Shown here: positions 12,081-23,326 of the stretch, piece by piece
How positions within the stretch are numbered: position 1 is the stretch's first letter
How the letters are laid out: every line of letters begins with the position of its first letter
Origin: Larix kaempferi
Lineage: Eukaryota; Streptophyta; Pinopsida; Pinales; Pinaceae
DNA: 64,000 nucleotides
Direction: 5' to 3'
Assembly (NCBI GenBank): GCA_027924585.1
Contig: BSBM01000423.1
Coordinates: forward strand, 5,444,001 to 5,508,000
Notes under the pieces: generated by a model
Told to the model about the DNA's origin: nothing
The model's input: only the letters and a program-made list of their open reading frames with translations
The model's database searches: none
Program-made: the position numbers and the translations under genes

Positions 12081-14069
12081 TTAGAGCAGTCTCATTGATC
12101 TAGGGGATACAATAAATGTTATGACAAAGGATACAATGTTAGCTCTGAACCTCCAACCCTTTATAAGACCAACCACGACGGTTTTACAATTAGCTGACAC
12201 CTCGACTGTTAGGCCAAAGGGTATATTAGAGGATATTATTATCAACATTGAATCATGGGAGTATTTGGTAGACTTTATAGTCATAGAGGTCAAGAGAAAA
12301 TTTACTGGATACCCAATCATCCTATCAAAGCCATGGCTGGAAGCCATATAGGGTGTTGATCTAGAGACATTACAATAACAAGTGGACAAGATAGAAAGAA
12401 AATCACCATATATCCCCTAGCCAAACAATATTCCGATGCAAAAATCCTTAATTGGATGGATGATTATGATGATATAGATGACCAAAATATGCAGCCAACC
12501 CTCAACATAAAAACTGTTGTAACATTAAAAGTTGAAGATGAAGATACTTATTTATCTAATTTTATTCAGAATGTTTATCCTAATCATAATTTGCTTGAAG
12601 AAATTTTTGCAGCAGGGAAACAACAAGAAGTGATTAACACTCCTATAAACACATACACAATGTGGAAGCAAGTACTCTCAGTTGAACAACAACCGACAGT
12701 AGGTTCAAATTCTACCCGGGAAGACTGTCAATATCAATGCACATCTAGAACCAGAACAAGAACAACTCTTAATAAAATTACTCAAAGAGAATAGAAAGGA
12801 TTTTTCTTGGACCTATACAGATATGAAAGGGATACATCCAAATATTTTCAAACATCATATTTATATCAAGGAGGGTGTTGTCCCAAGAAGAAAACCCCAA
12901 AGAAGGATGAACCCAGCATTAAAAGATATAGTTAAACTGGAATTGAAAAAATTACTGGATGCAGGATTCATCTACTCTATCTCAGGACAGTGAGTGGGTC
13001 TCACCTCTGGTGCTTGTCCCAAAGAAAGGGGGTAAGTGGAGAATATGTGTAGATTATAGGGAGATTAATAAAGCAACCAAAAGAGATCACTTCCCTCTTC
13101 CATTCTCTGATCACGTATATAATCAAATACAAATATTGTTCAAGATAAAATGACATTTACATGCCCATGGGGCACATATGCATATAGAGTGCTACCTATC
13201 GGACTCTGTAATTCCCCGAAAACCTTTCAAAGAGCTATCTTAAGTATATTTTCATATTTTATCGATGATCAAATGGAAGTTTACATGGACGATTTCACAC
13301 CGTCTGGAAAAAGTTTTCAAAAATCATTAGAACATCTGGAATCAGTCCTAAACAAACGCATAGAAATAAGTCCGTGTCTCAGCAATGATAAATTTTGAAT
13401 GTTAATGCAAGAGGGCATAGTTTTGGGCCAACATATATCCCAAAGAGGTCTTGAAGTCGATCGAGCAAAGGTTACTATTATTGGAAATCTTCCCCCGCCT
13501 ATCAAACAAAGATATGTGCATAGCTTCCTTGGGAAGACACGATACTACAAAATATTTATAAAGGGATTCAACAAAGTCGTAGCCCCAATGTTTTCCCTCT
13601 TAACCAAAGACAAAGATTTTAATTGAATGGACAATGCATGACCGCATTTGATCACCTCAAGGAGAAAACCACGACTACTCTAGTCCTCCAAGGGAAAAAC
13701 TGGACCCAACCTTTTCACATCCACTCGGATGCCTCAGAAAAAGCTATTGTGGCAGTACTAGGACAAGAAGAAGAAATGAAACCATACGCCATCTATTACA
13801 TCAGCAAAAACTTGGCAAGAGCGGAGCTCAACTACACAGTCACTAAGAAGGAATTTTTAGCTGGTGTGCATGCTATTAGAAAATTCTGCCACTACATAAC
13901 AGGGTACCCGATTTTTGTACACACATATCATTCAGCAATCAGGTACCTCATGAAAAAACCTAATACAAGTTCTAGATTTATTATATGGTTTCTTCTCCTA
14001 CAAGATTTTGACTTAACAATCCTAGACAAACCAAACAAACATAATATGGTAGTAGACTTTCACGACTAA
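12081..14069 (+). pseudogene. Protease, reverse transcriptase and RNase H of element C
   Basis: Protease: LIDLGDTINVMTK at about 12093-12130 (active-site Asp present), ending YPIILSKPWLEAI near 12350. RT: SEWVSPLVLVPKKGGKWRIC and VDYREINKATKRDHFPLPF (12985-13110), then CPWGTYAYRVLPIGLCN (13156) and the catalytic box VYMDDF (about 13281). RNase H: FHIHSDASEKAIVAVLGQ (13715-13770) and KNLARAELNYTVTKKEFLA. Around 13110-13140 the sequence passes straight from PFSDHV to YNQIQI, so about 30 residues including the first RT catalytic Asp (the LDGYSG block) are deleted. Stops at 13149, 13396 and 13624 interrupt the frame. Confidence 0.9.
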
Positions 14070-14089
14070 CCCATGTGCAGGACAATGAA

Positions 14090-14258
14090 CTAGTAAAGGA
14101 TGATTTTGCTGATGAACACCTCTTTGCAATCTTAGCACAAACCCCATGGTTTGCGGACATAGCCAACTACCTAGTATCTGAGAAGTTTCCACACCATTAT
14201 AGCTAGAAAGAAAGGTGTAAGATAATACAGAAAAGTGGAACTTACAGTTGGGTGCAAG
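14090..14258 (+). pseudogene. Integrase N-terminal remnant of element C, part 1
   Basis: One frame gives PWFADIANYLVSEKFPHHYS and a KIIQKSGTYSWVQ end, the usual lead into a Ty3 integrase zinc finger. It is interrupted by element D at 14259. Joining it to 19625 after removing one CAAG duplication gives SWVQGLIFKKGLDQILRRCI in one frame. Confidence 0.8.
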
Positions 14259-15079
14259 TGTGAAAATCCTCACAGCAAATCTAAGAGATGATGTATACCT
14301 CACAAGAAAGTAATTGATTGAGCATGAAAATAGAAGAAGAGTGGTCAATGCAGTATAATGAGCAACAGAATAATAATACAGTAGAACGTGGATAGAAGAA
14401 AAATAACTTCACACGCACACTAATTCATTACTCACAATATGGACAAATAAGTAGTACAATGCATGAGGATTCGAATGCCAAGGTGGCAATTCGAATTAGC
14501 CTTCATGGAGTGATCGAAAGATCACTAGAGTGTCATCAGAGCACAACTAGAAGTCTATCCCATCATCAGTGGAGTCATCAATGCTCAAGTAACTGTCAAC
14601 CATCAGTCAAACTGAGTCTAACTAAGTCTAACTGAGTGTGGCAGGTGTAACTAAGTGTAACTGGCACTAATTGAATGAAGGAGGCTCACTGGAGGGTGCA
14701 TGAGGAGGTAACTAGAGTCAGAATGGGCAATCTACTCTCACTGGAGGTCTATCAGAGTGATACAGTCATCTAATCAAGGAGAGAACTCAATTAACTAAAG
14801 CTAACTGAATATAACTTAATATAATTGGACTGGTAGGTGAAGAAGTGTGCCTCTCTCATGAAGTAGGTGAAAGGAGGGTGCACTAAGCTCTAGGAAGGCT
14901 AAGACTGATCTAAGAGAAGCTCCTGGGGGTTGGCCAACTGGGGCTAGGTGCTAGGACTGATGACTAGGATGCATGCAATTGCATACATGCATGCTGCATG
15001 CAGAAATGCATGCAAGATTGAAACTGCAAATAATGAAAATGCTAGTAGGACAAGGATGGAGTATAGGAATATCCTAACA
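14259..15079 (-). repeat. LTR 1 of element D
   Basis: TGTGAAAATCC...ATCCTAACA, 821 bp. On the minus strand it is the 3'-most LTR. The U3 end (about 14968-15015) holds several CATGCA motifs. The middle has short runs of TAACTGAG/TAACTAAG. A polypurine tract (minus AAGGGGCAG) abuts it at 15080-15088. Confidence 0.92.
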
Positions 15080-15561
15080 CTGCCCCTTAATGCATCATGG
15101 GCCCTAGTAACTAAGACCAAAGGTCACCTAATACAATGAAATAATATCTGTCAATAAACCGAGGAAATGGGGAAAACCTCATGGTAAAAATACCCCCACT
15201 CAAAATAGACTGTAAGGCACACACAAAAATAAATATTCCAAAATCAAGTAGGTGTGATGCTTGGTCATATGTATGGAGGTATCTTCTTCTTGGGAAGAAG
15301 TAGATCATGCTCAAAAAACATGTGCTTGTACTTGCTCTTCAGATCGGATGTGATGAGAACAAATCCAAAAGTATGAGGATGATCCTTGAACCTGTGATTC
15401 GAATAAACTGAGGTAGGATCAAATCTATGAATTTGCAAATAGTATTATGTCTTCTCCTTTGAACCATCATGGGTGAGATTATGCCAAAAAGAACCATCAC
15501 ATGAATGCTTAGAATCCAAATTAGATCCAAGACTTGAATCATGGTTTCTTGAGATCTCCTT

Positions 15562-16368
15562 TCAATCGTTAGAGGTGAGATCAAAACCAGTAAGTGCATG
15601 AGAAATTATCCCAAGCGAAAGGCAATGGTTTCTTGAGATCTCCTTTGAACTAGTAGGGGTGAGATCAAAACCATGATGTGCATGAGAAATTTTCCCAAGT
15701 GAATGGAAATGGCCATATTCTTCAATAACCTTCTGAAAGCATGCAATAATGATCATATAGTAGTACATAAGAGGTGAGTAATCAAGGAGAGAAAATGCAT
15801 TACCTCCAATGGCTGAGTTTACCTCCGAAACATTGAATAGATGCAAACCAATAGACTCTGGTGCAAGAGAGGATTTAGGACCTGCTATAATTTCTAGATT
15901 GTGAGCTGGCATAGAATTCAAAATAGAAGAAATTTGGAGCATGAGTGTAGAATCTACAAGTTCTTCTTCTTCGTGGAAAACTTCAATATGAGATATGTTT
16001 GATACTGGTTCATGATCAATTAGATCATCAAGGAGGGCAAATGCATCACTTTGATTGCTCTCGAAAGGGTTTGGACCAATCCCTTCATCCTGTTTGTCGA
16101 ATCTTTCATCCAGATGGGGCCATAGCTCTTTTGGAGATTTAACATATTCAACATCAAGGGAGTAAAATAACATGCTTCCAGATGTAGCATACATCATGGC
16201 TGCAATAGCTCTTCCACCTTCATCTAACCAGTCATTCTCTTCTTCAGAGGATTTGAACTCTCTTTCAAAACAATAATCAAAGAGATCATGTCTCTTCAAA
16301 TATGCTATCATTTTTGGTTTCCATTCAACATAGTTGAATAGATAAAGAGGAGGATCTTCTGAAAACAT
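15562..16368 (-). CDS. Gag-derived protein of element D, 268 residues, intact ORF
   Basis: This is the longest open frame in the window's non-autonomous elements. Residues 1-100 resemble the N-terminal domain of copia Gag: YLFNYVEWKPKMIAYLKRHD, LFDYCFE and SPKELWPHLDERF. After that it departs from known Gag: an acidic stretch (DDLIDHEP, HEEEELVD), then two copies of a motif like ISHALTGFDLT/SKEISRN near the C-terminus. No zinc knuckle, protease or RT. It lies between PBS and PPT of its own unit and probably once supplied or bound particles of an autonomous partner; that is inference. Being open does not prove expression. Confidence 0.7.
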   Translation of the reverse strand: MFSEDPPLYLFNYVEWKPKMIAYLKRHDLFDYCFEREFKSSEEENDWLDEGGRAIAAMMYATSGSMLFYSLDVEYVKSPKELWPHLDERFDKQDEGIGPNPFESNQSDAFALLDDLIDHEPVSNISHIEVFHEEEELVDSTLMLQISSILNSMPAHNLEIIAGPKSSLAPESIGLHLFNVSEVNSAIGGNAFSLLDYSPLMYYYMIIIACFQKVIEEYGHFHSLGKISHAHHGFDLTPTSSKEISRNHCLSLGIISHALTGFDLTSND

Positions 16369-16510
16369 GGAAGCTATAGAAGACCTGCAAAAACAATAGA
16401 AATGTCTGCAACTGCTACTACTGCAAAAGTGCAGAAACTACTGCACTCGAAATCTTGCTAATAACCTGCAAAAAACTCTCAAGAATGGAGATAAACAATA
16501 CTCTCAATTA

Positions 16511-16522
16511 GCTCTAATACCA
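16511..16522 (-). promoter_or_regulatory. Primer-binding site in element D, copy 1 (initiator Met)
   Basis: The minus strand reads TGGTATTAGAGC directly after the LTR end; one change from the copia consensus TGGTATCAGAGC. Confidence 0.9.
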
Positions 16523-17337
16523 TGTGAACATCCTCACAACAGATCTAAGAAATGATGTATACGTCACAAGAAAGTAATTGATTAAGCAAGAAAATAGAAG
16601 AAGAGTGGTCAATGCAGTATAATGAGCAACAAAATAATAATATAGTAGAACTCGGATAGAAGCAAAACAACTTCACACACACTAATTCATTAATCACAAT
16701 ATGGAAAAATAAGTAGTACAATGCATGAGGATTCGAATGCCAAGGTGGCAATTCGAATTAGCCTTCATGGAGTGATCAAAATATCACTAGAGTGTCATCG
16801 GAGCACAACTAGAAGTCTATCTAATCATCAGTGGAGTCATCAATGCTCAAGTAGCTATCAACCATCAGCGAAACTGAGTCTAACTAAGTCTAACTGAGTA
16901 TCGTAGGTGTAACTGACACTAACTAAAAGAAGGAGGCTTAGTGGAGGGTGCACGAGGATCTAATTGGAGTTAGAATGGGCAATCTACTCTCACTGGAGGT
17001 GACTCTATCGGAGTGATACAGTCAGCTAATCAAGGAGAGAACTCAGTTAACTGAAGATAACTGGATATAACTGAATATAACTAAATAAAGCTGGACTGGT
17101 AGGTGAAGAAGTGCACCTCTCTCATGCAGTAGGTGAAAGGAGGGTGCACTAAGCTCTAGGAGGGCTAAGACTGATCCGAGAGAAGCTCCTGGGGGCTGGC
17201 CAACTGGGGCTAGGTGCTAGGACTGATGACTAGGATGCATGCAATTGCATGCATGCATGTAAAATGCATTCAAGACTGAAACTACAAATAATGAAAATGC
17301 CGGTAGGACTAGGATGGAGTATAGGAATATCCTAACA
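16523..17337 (-). repeat. LTR 2 (shared middle LTR) of element D
   Basis: 815 bp with the same ends. It serves as 5' LTR for one internal region and 3' LTR for the other: the PBS is at 16511-16522 on its left and the polypurine tract (minus TTAAGGGGGGG) at 17338-17348 on its right. Confidence 0.92.
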
Positions 17338-17987
17338 CCCCCCCTTAATCCACCATGGGCCCTGGTAACTGAGACCAAAGTTCACCCAATACAATGAAAT
17401 AATAACTGTCAATAAACTGAGGAAATGGGGAAAACCTCATGGGAAAAATACCCCCACTCAAAATAGACTATAAGGCACACACAAAAATAAATGCTCCAAA
17501 CTCAAGCAGGTGTGATGCTTGTTCATATGTATGGAGGTATCTTCTACTTGGGAAGAAGTGGATCATGCTCAAAAAACATGTGCTTGTACTTTCTCTTCAG
17601 ATCGGATGTGATGAGAACAAATCCAAAAGTATGAGGATGATCCTTGAACCTGTGATTCAAATCAGCTGAGGTAGGATCAAATCTATGAATGTACAGATAG
17701 TCTTTTGTCTTCTCCTTCGAACCATCATGGGTAAGATTATGCCAAAAAGAACCATCACATGAGTGCTTAGAATCCAAATTAGATCCAAAACTTGAATCAT
17801 GGTTTCTTGAGATCTCCTTTGAACCATTAAAGGTGAGATCAAAACCAGTAAGTGCATGAGAAATTATCTCAAGCAAATGGAAATGGTTTCTTGAGATCTC
17901 CTTTGAACCAGCAGGGGTGGCATGATGTGCATGAGAAATTATCCCAAGCGAATGGCAATGGCCATATTCTTCAATAACCTTCTAAAG

Positions 17988-18617
17988 TCATGGAATAATG
18001 ATCATATAGTAGTACATAAGAGGTGAGGAATCAAGGAGAGCAAATGCATCAACTCCAATAGTTGATTTTACCTCCGAAACATTCAATAGATGCAAACCAA
18101 TAGACTCTGGTGCAAGAGAGGATTTAGGACCTTCTGCTATTTCTAGACTGTGAGCTGGCATAGAATTCAAAATAGAAGAAATTTGGAGCATGACTGTAGA
18201 ATCTGCAAGTTGTTCTTCTTTGTGGACAACTTCAATTTGAGATATGTTTGATACTAGTTCATGATCAATGAGATCATCAAGGAGGGCGAATGCATCACTT
18301 TGCTTGCTCTCGGAAGGGTTTGGACCAATCCCTTCATCATGTTTGTTGAATCTTTCATCCAGATGGGCCCATAGATCTTTTGGAGATTTAACATATTCAA
18401 CATCAATGGAGTAAAATAACATGCTTCGAGACGTAGCATACAGCATGGCTGCAATAGCTCTTCCACCTTCAGCTAACTAGTCATTCTCTTCTTTAGAGGA
18501 TTTGAACTCTCCTTCAAAACAATAATCAAAGAGATCATGTCTCTTCAAATATGCTATCATTTTTTGTTTCCATTCAACATAGTTGAATAGATAAAGAGGA
18601 GGATCTTCTAAAAACAT
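17988..18617 (-). pseudogene. Second copy of the element D gag ORF, broken
   Basis: Homologous to the ORF at 15562-16368, starting from the equivalent ATG at 18617. A TAG near 18477-18479 stands where the other copy has TGG (Trp in NDWLDEGG), and the frame is otherwise open to about 17988. The motif repeats continue in another frame at 17544-17876. The single G-to-A change suggests inactivation by point decay after duplication. Confidence 0.8.
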
Positions 18618-18759
18618 GGAAGTTGTAGAAGACCTGCAAAAACAATAGAAATGTTTGCAGCTGCTACTACTGCAAAAGTGCAGAAACTGTTGCACTTGAA
18701 ATCTTGATAATAACCTGCAAAAAACTCTCAAGAATGGACATAAACAATACCCTCAACTC

Positions 18760-18771
18760 GCTCTGATACCA
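18760..18771 (-). promoter_or_regulatory. Primer-binding site in element D, copy 2 (initiator Met)
   Basis: The minus strand reads TGGTATCAGAGC, an exact match to the initiator-Met PBS of many plant copia elements, with no spacer from the LTR end. Confidence 0.92.
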
Positions 18772-19619
18772 TGTGAAAATACTCACAGTAGATCTAAGAA
18801 ACAATGTATACCTCACCAGAAAGTAATTGATTAAGCAAGAAAATAGAAGAAGAGTGGTCAATGCAATATAATGAGCAATAGAATAATAATACAGTAGAAC
18901 TCAGATAGAAGCAAAATAACTTCACACACACTAATTCATTAATCACAATATGGAAAAATAAGTAGTACAATGCATGAGGATTCGAATGCCAAGGTGGCAA
19001 TTCGAATTAGCCTTCATGGAGTGATCAAAATATCACTGGAGTGTCATCAGAGCACAACTAGAAGTCTATCTCATCATTAGTGGAGTCATCAATGCTCAAG
19101 TAACTGCCAACCATCAGTCAAACTGAGTCTAACTAAGTCTAACTGAGTGTGGTAGGTGTAATTGAGTCTAACTGAGTGTAACTGACACTAACTGAATGAA
19201 GGAGGCTCAATGGAGGGCACATGAGGAGCTAACTGGAGTCAGAATGGGCAATCTACTCTCACTGGAGGTCTATCAGAGTGATACAGTCATCTAATCAAGG
19301 AGAGAACTCATTTAACTGAAAATAACTGAATATAACTGGACTAGTAGGTGAAGAAGTGTGCCTCTCTCATGCAGTAGGTGAAAGGAGGGTGCACTAATCT
19401 CTAGGAGGGCTAAGACTGATCTGAGAGAAGCTCCTAGGGGATGGCCAACTGGGGCTAGGTGCTAGTACTGATGACTAGGATGCATGCAATTGCATGCATG
19501 CATGCAGAATGCATGTTGCATCCAGAATGCATGTTGCATGCAAAAATGCATGCAAGACTGAAACTACAAATAATGAAAATACTGGTAGGACTAGGATGGA
19601 GTATAGGAATATCCTAACA
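18772..19619 (-). repeat. LTR 3 of element D
   Basis: 848 bp, the 5' LTR on the minus strand. It is longer than the others mainly because of extra TGCATG-type repeats at about 19480-19555. Confidence 0.92.
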
Positions 19620-19624
19620 ACAAG

Positions 19625-19760
19625 GACTGATTTTTAAAAAAGGACTAGATCAAATATTAAGAAGGTGCATCTGAGAAGAATAATCACAAATCTGAGGGAA
19701 GCTATTTTTTATAAAGAAGGCGGTGCACAGATCAAGATAAGACCGTCGTCCCATGCCAGG
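19625..19760 (+). pseudogene. Integrase remnant of element C, part 2
   Basis: This continues the frame after element D: GLDQILRRCI, a stop, EE, then REAIFYKEGG, the start of the HHCC zinc-binding region. The catalytic core is absent: between 19760 and 20110 there is only about 350 bp with no integrase motif, so the integrase core (about 300 residues) was deleted. Confidence 0.7.
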
Positions 19761-20110
19761 TAATCATTTCATATTCAAATCAAGAAATGAAAATCTAAAA
19801 TGGTGAATAAGGGAGCATGAAAATGAATAATTAAGCACGAGTTTTTTGTATCTCACCAAGATCCTCATGTCAATCAATGATATCGCAAGGGATGATGGAA
19901 AAATAAGGCAGAGGTAATATGGAAATAAGTGGACAAGTTCGATCGGCACTCATGTAAACACACAGACCTCAAGAGAAATCAAATACAAGAAAGAGAACAT
20001 GGGAGTTCACACAACAAGCCAGCTCTTGACTCAGTAACAATGCAAGTATGTTCATCCGGTCCTTCATCCTGATCATATATTGTTCATCTATTCAGTAGAT
20101 CTTTGAGACA

Positions 20111-22210
20111 ATGACTGTCGAGTTTAAGAAAAGTGAGCTGAAGGATCATTCCCATATTTATGATCAACTGGAGGTGATAACCATACTCTGCACTACGGGT
20201 TGGATGCCTTTCATTACTGGTTTAAAAGGATATGACTTGGATGTAGCCCTCAAATTTTCCAAAAAATTGAAGCATCTGAAAGAAGAGGAGTATGTGACAA
20301 GGGTAAAGGAGTTATGTATTCTCCTAAATGAAGAAATAATAGCAGCATACACTGGCATGCCTCAGGGTTTACATTGGGGAAAGGATGATAGGGAAGCCAA
20401 CATAAAGGAAAAGCATAAGTTCTTTGTAGAAGGTTAACAATATGATGAAGATAAAAACAGGGTGAAAAGGGAAACCATTCTGAAACCTTGGGATGAAGTT
20501 GCTTTTGTCATCCTAAAGTACATCACATGTACTGGGAGACTTAGCTACATAACCACATTTCATTTCTGAATATTGGATCTCTTAAGGAATAGAGGGAATA
20601 TTAAGCCAAACAATAACATCATAATTCCTTTTTACTAATTGCAGTCCATATGGGAAATGAGCAAGAAGGTGATACAGGAAAGAGGATGCACTGGCACATC
20701 TTGGGTTAATTAAGTTAATTGTTTGCGAAGAGTTGATAGCACAGGTCCCTAAACTTTATTGGGAGGAATTCATACATATCTCTATAGAGGATGTACAAAG
20801 AATGAGGGGCACCCCAACTTCAACCCCAACACCCATTTCGGAGCAGAAAGGGAAGATGATGGCCACTCAGTCATGGGACAAGAGAAAATTTGACTTAGAA
20901 ATTGACAACAATGAAGTCATGGCGGAAACCCTGATGAAAATAAAGCATTCTAAGGACTCCTCTAGTCAGAAACCGCCAGCATCATCTGTCAGAGCATATG
21001 AATTTAGGAGACATAGAAGGAGGCTTAAAAAGGAGTAAAAAATCAGGGAAGTGAGGGTAAGAAAAAGGAAAGAAAAATATGAAGATGAGTCAGGAGAAAT
21101 ACCCCTGGATCAACAAGACTTCGAGGACTTTGAAAAAGAACAAGGGGATCCTTTTATGCCAACACAAGAAGAAACGCCATCAAAATAAAGTGCATTACCA
21201 AAAGAAGAGAGGCAAACCAAAGAGGATGGCCATCTAGCCGAGGCATTATCTGAATTATCAAAATTTAGGGAAGAATTGGAAGAAATAAAGATAGCGGCAC
21301 AGCCCCATATGAAACAGGATGCGACATCGACAACATCCCCAATCATGCATGAGAAAATTCAAATTTTAAAAATGCAGCATGCTGGTGAACATGAGCAATT
21401 GGAACAACAGAACCAAACACTATGGGAAGAATTGAGCAGAGCTTAGGAGAGGTTGGAAAAAAAATACCAATAGATCTTACAATTGGAAACTACCCTGGAC
21501 ACTACTGCCAAACTTTATGAAGAAATCATAAGGTATAGGTCCCCATCCCAGATTTACACTATGTATCTTAGAGAAAAATGGTGTCGTTTTCAATTGCATA
21601 GATTGAAAAAATAATTTACCATTGGAAGTCGCCATCCCAAAACATTTTATGGATACCTCCCTGGATAACACAAAGATTGAAAAGGACCAGCTATGCGAAT
21701 TTTTCCTCCACAACTTGGTCATGCCCCATTCACCTAACTGGTCACCAAATCCATATGTTGGTGATTTCCAACTAAGGGAATTGTGCTCTTGGATGAACCA
21801 TGGGATCGAGAGATCACAAGATGCTCATCTATACCAGTCAAAGCAATGGGTAAATGCACTATGGGTAAGAGAAGAGGCCATGCACCTAGAGGAAGTGATC
21901 CAAGATCATTGTACCATAATCGCTGATGAGGACTTGATTCCTATCCTTGAGGAAAATCAACAAGAATCCATAGAGCACTTTGACAAAACCATATAGAGAA
22001 CCCTTGGGGAAGTACAAGATGTCATAAGGGATATATGAAAAATGATTTCGGGAGACCTAAAAGAGTGAGAGCCACATTCCCCCCACAAGTTAGAAGTTGT
22101 GCTAATCAAGGAAAAAACGTATAGAGAATCTTTGATGAAGAACGAGCTCAAATGGATCGAAATGAAGTCCACCATTCTTCCTTCCCCTGATATTCAAAGA
22201 AAACATCAAT
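20111..22210 (+). pseudogene. Third ORF of element C, after pol
   Basis: The N-terminal block (20111-20437) contains WMPFITGLKGYDLDVALKFS and IAAYTGMPQGLHWGKD. It resembles in style the third ORF of element F (retroelement-encoded plant transposon protein type), though I could not align them. Further frames at 20733-21038 and 21100-22000 are strongly Glu/Lys/Gln-rich with heptad-like spacing, suggesting a coiled-coil C-terminal half. Stops occur at 20437, 21038, about 21190 and 21995. Athila elements carry an ORF here that has been called env-like; I see no signal peptide or clear membrane segment, so envelope function is unsupported. Confidence 0.6.
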
Positions 22211-22360
22211 GAGGAAGAAGAAAGAATGGCTTGGACCAAGGAAGAACAAAGTTAGGGGTACTACCAGCAGGCAAGAGCACCTCGGGTCATTGCTTGGGAC
22301 ATCAAAGAAGACGTTGAACTGCAAGATAGGTTAAACAAGGATGTGTAACATCTTCACGTT

Positions 22361-22369
22361 CGGGGGAAA
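22361..22369 (+). promoter_or_regulatory. Polypurine tract of element C
   Basis: CGGGGGAAA immediately precedes the 3' LTR start TGATGAG at 22370; this is the plus-strand primer position. Confidence 0.88.
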
Positions 22370-23326
22370 TGATGAGTCCACAATATATTTATCAAGTGCA
22401 TTCCTTTTTACCATTAAGGAGCAATAAACCAAGCCGAAATCACCCATTTTTGTAGGATAGGATGTGATTTGATTGATTATGAAATAATGTGGTTAAGAAG
22501 TAATATTTTTTGTGTTTTAGCATGTTTTTAATCAACTAATCAAGTGGATGAGCACTATGTGTGAATAAGTGTAGGTTCAAAGATAATTATAAAGATTGGA
22601 AAATTCCAGCTCCAGTTAACATCTAGAAGAAGGACACAAAGATCAGTTTTTCCTGATTTCTAGGGACGAATCTAAATAGATTGATCTCGTGATTTCCAAT
22701 GTGGGAACTAGGGTTGAAACTCTGTAATAAGTAGAGGCACATGGATAGCATGGGACTTAAGGCATTTTTGGGGTTATTCTATGTTTTTCAAACATGGTTA
22801 CACGGCACTCAAGTTTTACGATTGATATGGATTTTACAACAGTGTAATGAAGAAACAACATTTTCTATCACCTGTGAGTTTATAATTTTAAATTAGCTCC
22901 TGTAATGCGCTTTAAGGAGGCCCCCCTTCATTGCATAGAACAAGCTTATGTGTTGTATTGTCATGTTGATTTATGCATCTTGTGGTTTATGATAGAACAA
23001 GTACTCGCGGATTATTCAAGGCATTATTTCTGATTTCAAATTTATTTCTGAACATGACTCTTTTATCTGTAGTCCCATATTACAACATCTATAGATTTAA
23101 TGTATGGAGACTGTAGTCCTGTAGGTACGTTCCGCAAGGGCGGTTTCCAGATCCACACTCTTATTCCCCAAACAGTTTTTGTCGATTAGATTATATTTTT
23201 GCTTCTAGTTAAATATATATCTTTGATTCCATTAAAATAGATTCATGTTTTTAATAAATCAATGAATGCTTTCGATTTCATTTAAAGACTTATACTTTCA
23301 ACAAATCGATTTATGCTTTGTATTTC
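22370..23326 (+). repeat. 3' LTR of element C, first part
   Basis: It begins TGATGAGTCC like the 5' LTR and runs to TTTGTATTTC at 23326, where element E is inserted. The match to 8760-9712 is close, with scattered substitutions. Confidence 0.92.

Larger units (their letters stand above)
14259..19619 (-). mobile_element. Element D: gag-only LTR element in LTR-I-LTR-I-LTR form
   Basis: Three LTRs of 821, 815 and 848 bp alternate with two internal regions of 1443 and 1434 bp. On the minus strand each internal region starts with an initiator-Met PBS, has one gag-like ORF and ends in a polypurine tract. The flanks are GCAAG (14254-14258) and ACAAG (19620-19624), a 4/5 target duplication, and excision restores the integrase frame of element C. 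A gag-only plan is known as TR-GAG or, when short, TRIM. The shared middle LTR most simply reflects unequal recombination between LTRs. Confidence 0.92.
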
